Source: Ashinkailepas kermadecensis
Lineage: Eukaryota > Arthropoda > Thecostraca > Neolepadidae
Direction of reading: 5' to 3'
Assembly (NCBI GenBank): GCA_034440615.1
Contig: JAOTOM010005147.1
Coordinates: 990,501-1,054,500 of the forward strand
Length of the DNA: 64,000 nucleotides
The position numbers and the translations under genes are program-made. Positions 22,347 to 34,201 of this stretch are shown here, piece by piece. Within the stretch, counting starts at the first letter, position 1; every line of letters begins with the position of its first letter. The notes beneath the pieces were generated by a model. That model did not search any database, was not told where the DNA came from, and was given only the letters and a program-made list of their open reading frames with translations.

Positions 22347-23165
22347 ATGGTGACGTTTTCTGCATTGGCACTACTTCTGGTGGCAGCTTCCGGTACCACA
22401 GTTGTGCAAAATAACTACACGGTGGCAGCACTGAACAAGCAATACACAGGCTCGGTGCTGAGTGCCACAACAGACGGCCACCCATGCCAATGCGCGGTGC
22501 GCTGTTCAACGGACGACCGCTGCATGGCGATGCAGACAACGGCACGATCGTGCACCCTCATCGGGAGCATACCGGACAGTAGTCAGCTGACTGCGGCCGT
22601 GGATACGCTCATCTATGTCGAGTCGACAACAGAGAGGACAACTGCTCCTGCCACCACTACAACTTCGCCTGCCACCAACATTACCACCGCTGCTACCACT
22701 ACTGCCAGTGCCACTAGTACCACAACCACCACGACCATTGCTCCTTCCACTACCGTAGCAGCCAGTGTATGTCCTACTGCTGGTTCTGAACGCGTCGACA
22801 ACGTTTGCTATTACACAACAGCGACAGTAATAATGTCCTGGGCAGAACAGGACGCCGTCTGTAAGGACACGTACGGCAGCGCCGCCGCCATTGCGACGTT
22901 CGTCAACACAACTCAATACGCCTATCTGGAACAAATAGCTGAAAGCACTGGCAACGGGTTCTGGGTGGGCGCTCGCAGGATGGCAGACGGCAGCTTTGCG
23001 ATGGCCCAGTCGTCTGACAACAGCTACTGGCCGTCCCAGTGGTGTGATGGGGAGCCGTCCGGTGACGGGCTGTACGCGATACTACACCGGTCCGGCTGTA
23101 TGCTAGGGTTCGCCACTGGCATGAAGCCTGCTCTGTCACGTGTCATCTGCCAGGTGAAATTGTAA
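22347..23165 (+). CDS. secreted C-type lectin with N-terminal PAN/apple-like domain (gene 1)
   Basis: A 272-residue secreted protein probably acting in carbohydrate or microbe recognition. Residues 1-17 form a signal peptide. Residues about 20-92 are a PAN/apple-like module with Cys at 47, 49, 53, 59 and 69. Residues 93-140 are a Thr-rich mucin-like linker, likely O-glycosylated. Residues 142-272 are a C-type lectin domain: Cys at 142, 154, 172, 233, 251 and 268, FWVGARR (205-211) in the WIGL position and ICQV at the end. The canonical EPN/QPD calcium-sugar motif is replaced by EPSG (236-239) and no WND is seen, so calcium-dependent sugar binding is doubtful. I chose the ATG at 22347 because an earlier in-frame ATG (22311) lies within a splice-acceptor tract and the paralogue aligns from this Met. 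The body is one exon. AATAAA at 23588 is a possible poly(A) signal. The paralogue lies at 47624. Confidence 0.85.
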   Translation: MVTFSALALLLVAASGTTVVQNNYTVAALNKQYTGSVLSATTDGHPCQCAVRCSTDDRCMAMQTTARSCTLIGSIPDSSQLTAAVDTLIYVESTTERTTAPATTTTSPATNITTAATTTASATSTTTTTTIAPSTTVAASVCPTAGSERVDNVCYYTTATVIMSWAEQDAVCKDTYGSAAAIATFVNTTQYAYLEQIAESTGNGFWVGARRMADGSFAMAQSSDNSYWPSQWCDGEPSGDGLYAILHRSGCMLGFATGMKPALSRVICQVKL

Positions 23166-24050
23166 AGCTGAGAACTGCATGCTGAAATGCATATCACCAA
23201 CGTTCTGCTGTGCCGACGGCAAATGTACCGAGACTGACCAAGTAGATACCAGCTCCTCGGGATGTCGGACGCCATCATGTGCAAGATAAACCCCAGCAGT
23301 CCCTGTTGCATTGCTTGCATGTAGCAAGAGATGACTGTGCTTGTAGTACAGAGGCGTTAAGGTCATTCAAGAAGTACAAGCTGTCTTACCTTCCGCTGGG
23401 CCAGAGGCCAGGGGCTTCCCCAGTTTGGTTTTTTCCTTGGGGGGTTACAATTCTTGCAAATCTAGTAATGTCAAATTTGATATCAAAACTGTCAAATATC
23501 AGTAACCAGCAGCGCATCAAATCTAGTAATGTTCCAAATCATTAGGCGCACATATTCTGAATAGTTGTAGCCTATCAACACTACACTAATAAAATGTTGT
23601 TCTTACACGAAGACGAACAATTCAGCAACATTTCAAATTTAATGAACGTCAAAGTTACTGACCTGAGGTCCGGTGGTCACCTTCCTCGACTTTGTACGGC
23701 ATTGAATGTGGATAAAATTGAAGTTGGAGATCACGCAAAAAAAGATGAAGAGAATGTAAAAAGATATGAACATTGTGGTTACAAATAGGTCACAAATGTC
23801 GCTGTCATCAGGTAAGATCAAGAATCATGTCATTTCTACAACATAGCATCTTATACAGAAAGTCGCTGTCCCCCATGTGTCATTTTACTTCAGTTTCCAC
23901 ACCGCATAAATCGTGCGACATGACATTGGATGGCGAACCAATGGCCTGAGATGAACTGGCCTCGTGTGGTCTGACCTTATCTGACCGAACTTAAACTTCA
24001 TATGGAATTAAACTTGAAACGGTGTACACTTAGGCCATGGCTAAGGTGAT
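23166..24050. other. downstream region of lectin gene 1, no further gene
   Basis: Probable 3' UTR up to the AATAAA at 23588, then unassigned sequence. A 64-codon frame at 23594-23788 has no recognisable features. Confidence 0.4.
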
Positions 24051-24055
24051 CGCTT

Positions 24056-24192
<137 letters not shown>

Positions 24193-24194
24193 GA

Positions 24195-24880
24195 GACGTT
24201 ATCTGTACTATTTTCTTCATATCGTTTCAAGAACTCCCGATGAAATTTCCGAGAAAATTAGCGATGGTAGTGCACTTCCATGATTGTAGCGCTTACAAGC
24301 ATATTATTCCAGCTGAGTCGAGGTAACCCGGCGAACGAGCAGTGCTTTGGGTCTTGGGACTTCGATGAAACGTGATGGATTACCGTCTGCAAACTATTCC
24401 AACCATCTCTAACACATTTCGATCGAGGTTGTCACTTGTACCGGACTCGCAAGCTTCGCAATAAAGGTGACCAGCTTAGGCCAACCACCGAGTGAAAGAT
24501 CTCTAATAGTGCATCACGACAATAGTTGAATGCACTCAGAGAAACAGCCGTTCACGTTGGTTTCAAGATTACATCCTTGACACGCATACTGGTTAGAACC
24601 TTCACGATGTTCAGGGCATGCCGGTGCTCAGCATGGTTTTCAGTCGAAGTGCAGGTGTCACCGCCAGTGTCTCAGCCACGCTTTCAATACACACATTGTG
24701 AAGGATTCATGTGTTTATTGAGCTGTCGCACACCGCATCTCTAGCATCTCTGGAATGATGCAGACAGGATGAGGATGAGGTAGCGGCAAAGAATGTGCAC
24801 TAAACAAGCTCAAACATGCGGCCGGCATCGCGCAATCAGCTTTACCACTGCTTTATATTTAGTTACGGGTGATAAAGGCA
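24195..24880. other. no recognisable gene
   Basis: Unassigned sequence between microsatellite and 89-bp array. Confidence 0.4.
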
Positions 24881-25278
24881 ACACATCATGATGCACCCAT
24901 CACCAGGGGTAGATACAGAGGGGCACTGGCGGCATGTGCCCCTGTGAAGGTGGCGACCCTCTAGTGATATCAACACATCATGCACCCACCACCAGGGGTG
25001 GATACAGAGGGGCACTGGCGGCATGTGCCCCTGTGAAGGTGGCGACCCTCTAGTGATATCAACACATCATGCACCCACCACCAGGGGTGGATACAGAGGG
25101 GCACTGGGGGCATGTGCCCCTGGAAAGGGGGGGCCCTTTTTGGAATTTAAAAATTTATGCACCCACCACCAGGGGTGGATACAGAGGGGCACTGGCGGCA
25201 TGTGCCCCTGTGAAGGTGGCGACCCTCTAGTGATATCAACACATCATGCACCCACCACCCAGTGAAAGTGGCGACCCT
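24880..25278. repeat. 89-bp tandem repeat, about four copies
   Basis: CAACACATCATGCACCCACC recurs at 24971, 25060 and 25238. One copy (25105-25160) carries a diverged poly-G/T segment in place of the usual GTGAAGGTGGCGACC. Each unit contains CACCAGGGGTGGATACAGA followed by GGGGCACTGG, which resembles the ends of TIR elements here. Confidence 0.85.
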
Positions 25279-25679
25279 CTAGTCGGGGAAAGTTGTCCCT
25301 TCTAGAACGCTCGAGTGCCCCCTCCCTGTATAGCGAATCTTTCTTCGGAACGGTGCCAAATGCGTCTGCCTGAGGAAATGTGCCCCATGGTCATTCTTGG
25401 ATCTGTCCCTGCCCATCACATACTGAACAGCGGCACCACAGGCCGTTCGGTGGTGGCGACACGCAGAATGTTCAGAACATGACAGCAGTGCAGCATTCCC
25501 GGTCATGTGAGCCAACACAGCATAAGAATGTGAGGCTATCTGTTTCTTACTTCATCACCTCTGCAGGCCAGCTAACGAACTGCCTGAAATTATTCCTGTG
25601 GTCGGCTGTACGAATTCCGGTGCCCAAGGTCGAAAGCTGTTGTAACGTGGTGTTTGTAGTCAGGCAGCTGTTTCATCCA

Positions 25680-25812
25680 TCGCTGCAGGGTGAGACGTCT
25701 ACCGCTGCAGGATGAAACATCCATCGTTGCAGGATGGGACACCATCACTACATGATGGGACATCCATCGCTGCAGGATAATACGTCCATCGCTACATCGA
25801 GACATCCATCGC
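25680..25812. repeat. degenerate ~20-22 bp tandem repeat
   Basis: Six or so units resembling CATCCATCGCTGCAGGATG. Confidence 0.65.
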
Positions 25813-26345
25813 GTTATGGCGTGTATGTCCAGCTGCCATAGTCAGTGGCATCACCAGCTGAGCCCTCGATGCGGAAGCAATCAGGCGTCGAAATCGCTTA
25901 CATTAGGGGAGACCGTGTCTAGTTGATACAATTTTGGCGAAACTCAAAATAACTGATCACTTTGGATGGATAGCGAGGCGATAGCTACACCTACGCCAAA
26001 CCTAAACCTTCTGGTATCACCCCCGATACTTATTTTCTCGTCGCACCCTCTTCACTTTCCACCAGAGAGCAAAACATCGCCCAACTACCTTTTCATAAAC
26101 TTACCCCGCTATATAGGTTGGTGGTTACTGTTGATGGGGTAAGTTGATTAAATGTAAATTAAATGAAATTAGATTATCTATAGGTGGCATTGGCTTACGC
26201 CATCTGAAAGGTTCATATGTCACGCATACTGTTTAAAAAAACTGGTTACCGGTGAAAACAAATTCCGGTGGCCAATTTTACTTCACCTCACTGGAACCGA
26301 TAGGGAAAGTTAGAGCAGCTGTTGCATGCACACTCTGACCTATTT
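25813..26345. other. no recognisable gene
   Basis: Sequence flanking the left edge of the 78-bp satellite; nothing recognised. Confidence 0.4.
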
Positions 26346-26349
26346 TCCC

Positions 26350-29300
26350 GCCACTGACGCGGACCTGGGTACGACTGACGTCATCCTGACTGACTGACGA
26401 CCGATACATACACAGGAGACAACCCTCCGATCAGACGCGGACCTGGGCACGACTGACATCATCCTGACTGACTGACGACCGATACATACACAGGGGACAA
26501 CCCTCCGATCAGACGCGGACCTGGGTACGACTGACATCATCCTGACTGACTGACGACCGATACGTACACAGGAGACAACCCTCCGATCAGACGCGGACCT
26601 GGGCACGACTGACATCATCCTGACTGACTGACGACCGATACATACACAGGAGACAACCCTCCGATCAGACGCGGTCCTGGGCACGACTGACGTCATCCTG
26701 ACTGACTGACGACCGATACATACACAGGAGACAACCCTCCGATCACTGACGTCATCCTGACTGACCGACGACCGATACATACACAGGAGACAACCCTCCG
26801 ATCAGACGCGGACCTGGGCACGACTGACATCATCCTGACTGACTGACGACCGATACATACACAGGGGACAACCCTCCGATCAGACGCGGTCCTGGGTACG
26901 ACTGACGTCATCCTGACTGACTGACGACCGATACGTACACAGGAGACAACCCTCCGATCAGACGCGGACCTGGGCACGACTGACATCATCCTGACTGACT
27001 GACGACCGATACGTACACAGGAGACAACCCTCCGATCAGACGCGGACCTGGGCACGACTGACATCATCCTGACTGACTGACGACCGATACATACACAGGA
27101 GACAACCCTCCGATCAGACGCGGACCTGGGCACGACTGACATCATCCTGACTGACCGACGACCGATACATACACAGGGGACAACCCTCCGATCAGACGCG
27201 GACCTGGGCACGACTGACATCATCCTGACTGACTGACGACCGATACGTACACAGGAGACAACCCTCCGATCAGACGCGGACCTGGGTACGACTGACATCA
27301 TCCTGACTGACTGACGACCGATACATACACAGGGGACAACCCTCCGATCAGACGCGGACCTGGGCACGACTGACGTCATCCTGACTGACTGACGACCGAT
27401 ACATACACAGGGGACAACCCTCCGATCAGACGCGGACCTGGGCACGACTGACATCATCCTGACTGACTGACGACCGATACATACACAGGAGACAACCCTC
27501 CGATCAGACGCGGACCTGGGCACGACTGACATCATCCTGACTGACTGACGACCGATACATACACAGGAGACAACCCTCCGATCACTGACGTCATCCTGAC
27601 TGACCGACGACCGATACATACACAGGGGACAACCCTCCGATCAGACGCGGACCTGGGCACGACTGACGTCATCCTGACTGACTGACGACCGATACATACA
27701 CAGGAGACAACCCTCCGATCAGACGCGGACCTGGGCACGACTGACATCATCCTGACTGACTGACGACCGATACATACACAGGAGACAACCCTCCGATCAC
27801 TGACGTCATCCTGACTGACCGACGACCGATACATACACAGGGGACAACCCTCCGATCAGACGCGGACCTGGGCACGACTGACGTCATCCTGACTGACTGA
27901 CGACCGATACATACACAGGAGACAACCCTCCGATCAGACGCGGACCTGGGTACGACTGACGTCATCCTGACTGACTGACGACCGATACGTACACAGGAGA
28001 CAACCCTCCGATCAGACGCGGACCTGGGCACGACTGACATCATCCTGACTGACTGACGACCGATACATACACAGGAGACAACCCTCCGATCAGACGCGGA
28101 CCTGGGCACGACTGACATCATCCTGACTGACCGACGACCGATACATACACAGGGGACAACCCTCCGATCAGACGCGGACCTGGGCACGACTGACATCATC
28201 CTGACTGACTGACGACCGATACGTACACAGGAGACAACCCTCCGATCAGACGCGGACCTGGGTACGACTGACATCATCCTGACTGACTGACGACCGATAC
28301 ATACACAGGGGACAACCCTCCGATCAGACGCGGACCTGGGCACGACTGACGTCATCCTGACTGACTGACGACCGATACATACACAGGGGACAACCCTCCG
28401 ATCAGACGCGGACCTGGGCACGACTGACATCATCCTGACTGACTGACGACCGATACATACACAGGAGACAACCCTCCGATCAGACGCGGACCTGGGCACG
28501 ACTGACATCATCCTGACTGACTGACGACCGATACATACACAGGAGACAACCCTCCGATCACTGACGTCATCCTGACTGACCGACGACCGATACATACACA
28601 GGGGACAACCCTCCGATCAGACGCGGACCTGGGCACGACTGACGTCATCCTGACTGACTGACGACCGATACATACACAGGAGACAACCCTCCGATCAGAC
28701 GCGGACCTGGGCACGACTGACATCATCCTGACTGACTGACGACCGATACATACACAGGAGACAACCCTCCGATCACTGACGTCATCCTGACTGACCGACG
28801 ACCGATACATACACAGGGGACAACCCTCCGATCAGACGCGGACCTGGGCACGACTGACGTCATCCTGACTGACTGACGACCGATACATACACAGGAGACA
28901 ACCCTCCGATCAGACGCGGACCTGGGCACGACTGACGTCATCCTGACTGACTGACGACCGATACATACACAGGAGACAACCCTCCGATCAGACGCGGACC
29001 TGGGCACGACTGACGTCATCCTGACTGACTGACGACCGATACATACACAGGGGACAACCCTGCGATCACTGACGTCATCCTGACTGACTGACGACCGATA
29101 CATACACAGGAGACAACCCTCCGATCAGACGCGGACCTGGGCACGACTGACATCATCCTGACTGACCGACGACCGATACATACACAGGGGACAACCCTCC
29201 GATCAGACGCGGACCTGGGTACGACTGACGTCATCCTGACTGACTGACGACCGATACATACACAGGGGACAACCCTCCGATCAGACGCGGACCTGGGCAC

Positions 29301-32231
29301 GACTGACATCATCCTGACTGACCGACGACCGATACATACACAGGGGACAACCCTCCGATCAGACGCGGACCTGGGTACGACTGACATCATCCTGACTGAC
29401 CGACGACCGATACATACACAGGAGACAACCCTCCGATCAGACGCGGACCTGGGCACGACTGACGTCATCCTGACTGACTGACGACCGATACATACACAGG
29501 AGACAACCCTCCGATCAGACGCGGACCTGGGCACGACTGACATCATCCTGACTGACTGACGACCGATACATACACAGGAGACAACCCTCCGATCAGACGC
29601 GGACCTGGGCACGACTGACGTCATCCTGACTGACTGACGACCGATACATACACAGGGGACAACCCTCCGATCAGACGCGGACCTGGGCACGACTGACATC
29701 ATCCTGACTGACTGACGACCGATACATACACAGGAGACAACCCTCCGATCAGACGCGGACCTGGGCACGACTGACATCATCCTGACTGACTGACGACCGA
29801 TACATACACAGGAGACAACCCTCCGATCACTGACGTCATCCTGACTGACCGACGACCGATACATATACAGGAGACAACCCTCCGATCAGACGCGGTCCTG
29901 GGCACGACTGACATCATCCTGACTGACTGACGACCGATACATACACAGGAGACAACCCTCCGATCAGACGCGGTCCTGGGTACGACTGACATCATCCTGA
30001 CTGACCGACGACCGATACATACACAGGAGACAACCCTCCGATCAGACGCGGACCTGGGCACGACTGACGTCATCCTGACTGACTGACGACCGATACATAC
30101 ACAGGAGACAACCCTCCGATCAGACGCGGACCTGGGCACGACTGACATCATCCTGACTGACTGACGACCGATACATACACAGGAGACAACCCTCCGATCA
30201 GACGCGGTCCTGGGCACGACTGACATCATCCTGACTGACTGACGACCGATACATACACATGAGACAACCCTCCGATCAGACGCGGTCCTGGGCACGACTG
30301 ACATCATCCTGACTGACTGACGACCGATACATACACAGGGGACAACCCTCCGATCAGACGCGGACCTGGGCACGACTGACATCATCCTGACTGACTGACG
30401 ACCGATACATACACAGGGGACAACCCTCCGATCAGACGCGGTCCTGGGCACGACTGACGTCATCCTGACTGACTGACGACCGATACATATACAGGAGACA
30501 ACCCTCCGATCAGACGCGGACCTGGGTACGACTGACATCATCCTGACTGACTGACGACCGATACATACACAGGAGACAACCCTCCGATCACTGACGTCAT
30601 CCTGACTGACTGACGGCCGATACATACACAGGAGACAACCCTCCGATCAGACGCGGTCCTGGGCACGACTGACGTCATCCTGACTGACTGACGACCGATA
30701 CATACACAGGAGACAACCCTCCGATCAGACGCGGTCCTGGGCACGACTGACATCATCCTGACTGACTGACGACCGATACATACACAGGAGACAACCCTCC
30801 GATCAGACGCGGACCTGGGCACGACTGACATCATCCTGACTGACTGACGACCGATACATATACAGGAGACAACCCTCCGATCAGACGCGGACCTGGGCAC
30901 GACTGACGTCATCCTGACTGACCGACGACCGATACATACACAGGAGACAACCCTCCGATCAGACGCGGTCCTGGGCACGACTGACGTCATCCTGACTGAC
31001 TGACGACCGATACATACACAGGAGACAACCCTCCGATCAGACGCGGTCCTGGGCACGACTGACATCATCCTGACTGACTGACGACCGATACGTACACAGG
31101 AGACAACCCTCCGATCAGACGCGGACCTGGGCACGACTGACGTCATCCTGACTGACCGACGACCGATACATACACATGAGACAACCCTCCGATCAGACGC
31201 GGACCTGGGCACGACTGACGTCATCCTGACTGACTGACGACCGATACATACACAGGAGACAACCCTCCGATCAGACGCGGACCTGGGCACGACTGACGTC
31301 ATCCTGACTGACTGACGACCGATACATACACAGGAGACAACCCTCCGATCAGACGCGGACCTGGGCACGACTGACGTCATCCTGACTGACTGACGACCGA
31401 TACATACACAGGAGACAACCCTCCGATCAGACGCGGTCCTGGGCACGACTGACATCATCCTGACTGACTGACGACCGATACGTACACAGGAGACAACACT
31501 CCGATCACTGACGTCATCCTGACTGACTGACGACCGATACGTACACAGGAGACAACCCTCCGATCAGACGCGGTCCTGGGCACGACTGACGTCATCCTGA
31601 CTGACTGACGACCGATACATACACAGGGGACAACCCTCCGATCAGACGCGGACCTGGGCACGACTGACGTCATCCTGACTGACTGACGACCGATACATAC
31701 ACAGGAGACAACCCTCCGATCAGACGCGGACCTGGGCACGACTGACGTCATCCTGACTGACTGACGACCGATACATACACAGGAGACAACCCTCCGATCA
31801 GACGCGGTCCTGGGCACGACTGACATCATCCTGACTGACTGACGACCGATACGTACACAGGAGACAACACTCCGATCACTGACGTCATCCTGACTGACTG
31901 ACGACCGATACATACACAGGAGACAACCCTCCGATCACTGACGTCATCCTGACTGACTGACGACCGATACATACACAGGAGACAACACTCCGATCACTGA
32001 CGTCATCCTGACTGACTGACGACCGATACATACACAGGAGACAACCCTCCGATCACTGACGTCATCCTGACCGAATGACGACCGATACATACACAGGAGA
32101 CAACACTCCGATCACTGACGTCATCCTGACTGACTGACGACCGATACATACACAGGAGACAACACTCCGATCAGACGCGAACCTGGGCACGACTGACGTC
32201 TCCTGACTGACTGATGACCGATACATACACA
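26350..32231. repeat. 78-bp satellite array with 59-bp short units, ~5.9 kb
   Basis: The unit starts GACGCGGACCTGGGCACGAC, continues TGACATCATCCTGACTGACT and ends AGACAACCCTCCGATCA. Positions vary as paired alternatives (GGACC/GGTCC, GGCACG/GGTACG, GACATC/GACGTC, CTGACTGAC/CTGACCGAC, CATACA/CGTACA, AGGAG/AGGGG). Units lacking 19 bp (59 bp, joining CCGAT directly to CACTGACGTC) occur near 26745, 27585, 27800, 28561, 28776, 29068, 29828, 30590 and 31506, and become frequent from 31876. Since 78 is 26 codons, the minus strand stays open for up to 308 codons until a 59-bp unit shifts frame. The right edge joins gypsy pol in frame. Edge units (31876-32230) are the most diverged. Confidence 0.95.
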
Positions 32232-32729
32232 GGAGACAACCCTCCGATCCGCCAGGCACCCTACTAAACTCGTTTTCCCAGCGCAAATATGTAGAGGATC
32301 AAATTAAACTCATGTTAGAAGCAGGAATTATCAAGGAATCGGACAGCCCGAGGGCCGTACCCATCGATATTGTGAAATTAAGGGACGAAAGCAATCGTTC
32401 TACCGTTGACTTCAGGAAATTAAACAGCATAGCGAAGAAAAATAGCTGTCCCCTTCCCCTAATTGAGGACATCCTTCCCTCTCTAGGGGGAGCACGCTTC
32501 TATTAGTCCTTCGACTCACAGCTGGCAAATCCTTATGGCTAGAAAGAGTATCACAAAACAAGCCTTCACCTCTTTCTTAGGTTTGTGGAATGTTCGCAAC
32601 ATGCCATTTGCACATGCAACGCGCTGTCAAAGTGCATGGAATTGGTGAACAAAGTACTCTCTGGAATAGAAAGTGAGTTTGCAACGGCGTACATCGACGA
32701 CATAATCGTGTATTCAAATAGGTATACTC
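32232..32729 (+). pseudogene. Ty3/gypsy pol fragment (reverse transcriptase N-terminal half)
   Basis: In the frame starting 32232 the text GDNPPIRQAP is the conserved lead-in to the gypsy RT. It continues, with one stop, as KYVEDQIKLMLEAGIIKESDSP (32288 onward), then a VKL...STVDFRKLNSIAKKNSCPLPLIEDIL block, then LGGARFY at 32485-32505. After a stop and frameshift the frame at 32585-32722 has motif traces ending in YIDDIIVYSN, where YIDD is the catalytic motif. The TAFTT/FGL region is corrupted. Sequence stops at about 32729, where a CR1-like 3' UTR begins. No LTR, RNase H or integrase was found. The first codons lie inside the last 78-bp satellite unit. Confidence 0.8.
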
Positions 32730-33255
32730 GACCATCTGGGTTAAGCCTATCTAGAAAAGATTCTATAAATGTAAATGATCACACCCCAATCAATCCATTA
32801 TCTCAAGTTCCAATGGAACTACATATCCCAGCCTGTCTAGCACCATTCACCTGGTATTGCATAACACATTCTTCAGCAATTCCAAACTCTTCCAATCATG
32901 CCCAATTGTGCTACTATGGCCAATCTCATCAGTATCACATCCCGAATGAAGGTGCTAAATCCACTGCTAGGTACACCCTACGTAGTATATTATAATACTA
33001 GTAGTATAATACACCATATATAGCTAGTATAACACTCAATTAATTAGCATGATCAAACACATAATGGTCAAAGTTTCAACAATAACACAGGGACCAGCAT
33101 CCCCCACGCTCATCAACGTCTTTCTACCATACCTATCCAGCCCTATTCACTTGATCTCATGCAACAAATGTGACCTGAGTGGCCCACCAATAATTTTCAG
33201 ACTCCATCCACGCTCGCCTTAAGGGGCCCGTACAGTGCACACCCACTGTACATCA
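32730..33255 (-). mobile_element. CR1-like LINE 3' UTR fragment
   Basis: Starting at CATCTGGGTTAAGCCTATC it is colinear with 6344-6560 and carries the same landmarks (CACCCCAATCAATCC, TATATCCCAGCC-like, TATTGCATAACAC, AAGGGGCCCGTACAGTGCACA versus AAGGGGTCTGTGCCGTGCACA). It therefore belongs to the same family as the LINE at 6297-8140 and lies in the same orientation. It contains no coding sequence and lacks the octamer tail. A TAGTATAATA-like duplication occurs near 32985-33035. Confidence 0.75.
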
Positions 33256-33354
33256 GCAGGTGCCGTCGGCCGCGAGGCCGGTGGGGTGTAGTCCAATGTA
33301 CCGCAGCCGACACGCGGTACCTCGGGTCTGGGGATGGGGCCTGCCGCCTGCCGG

Positions 33355-33445
33355 CGTGACCTAGATATCCTAGACCTAGATATCCTAGACCTAGACCTAG
33401 ATATCCTAGACCTAGTTATCCTAGATATCCTAGACCTAGATCCAG
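33355..33445. repeat. short tandem repeat of CCTAGATATCCTAGA type
   Basis: Overlapping CCTAGA and TATCCTAGA units. Just upstream is a GC-rich stretch (33260-33355) with GCCGTCGGCCGCGAGGCC, of unknown nature. Confidence 0.75.
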
Positions 33446-33598
33446 ATCCGGTGGCTGCCGCCGCCTTCAGGTGATGAAATTGCCAGCGGTTCTATTTTGG
33501 GAACCATTGATATTGCTATTGCTAGTATATTATTGGCTGTGTTTGAGCTTTTCCCTTGATGGCCGCCTTCATGCCCCATTCCAGCTTTAATTGTCCAC

Positions 33599-33599
<1 letters not shown>

Positions 33600-33676
<77 letters not shown>

Positions 33677-33678
33677 GT

Positions 33679-33712
<34 letters not shown>
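33600..33712. repeat. (TA)n followed by (GT)n microsatellite
   Basis: TA run at about 33600-33675 and GT run at about 33680-33712. Confidence 0.9.
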
Positions 33713-33713
<1 letters not shown>

Positions 33714-34201
33714 TGTGGGTTTGTGTGGGTCTCACAGCTGGTTCATTGCGCAAGTACTTCCAATTCGGTATATATGTAGACACTGATTTTCGAAGTGGGT
33801 ATTACTTTTTGTCACCTTAGGGTGCTTGTATTCGGCGAGTGTACTTCATTAGTTCAAGTTATAGAACAAAAATAGTCAGAAGTAATTTTTGATCAACCCT
33901 CTCCGTTTTGGGGGCGGAGATCATTTTACAACCCCACCCCCATGGCTTGACGCGAACAGTGAAAATACGGCGCGCGGCAGCGCTCCAGAATTTAACATAT
34001 TTTTTCCAGATTAATTTGGCATGTGTGGGAAAATGTTTACGTCAGGTCATTCACAATCACCGAGTTAATCAAGGTCAAGTGAGTTCATCGCCAACAAAGT
34101 TCAGCCATTCGCCACGCTTTAGCGGGTAAAGATATTCAAAGGAAGCTCTCAGCGTTTGCTGATCTTTAAGGACGCAACAAAACGCACCAGCGGAATTATT
34201 G

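Noticed and set aside
26340..31913. Minus-strand frames of 100-308 codons in the 78-bp array with a 26-residue repeat
   Set aside because: They follow from a period divisible by three and break wherever a 59-bp unit occurs. They read antisense to the pol-derived segment, have no signal or flanking coding context, and share no known family.
26350..32231. CRISPR-like array
   Set aside because: Units are contiguous with no unique spacers; the setting is an animal genome with no cas genes.
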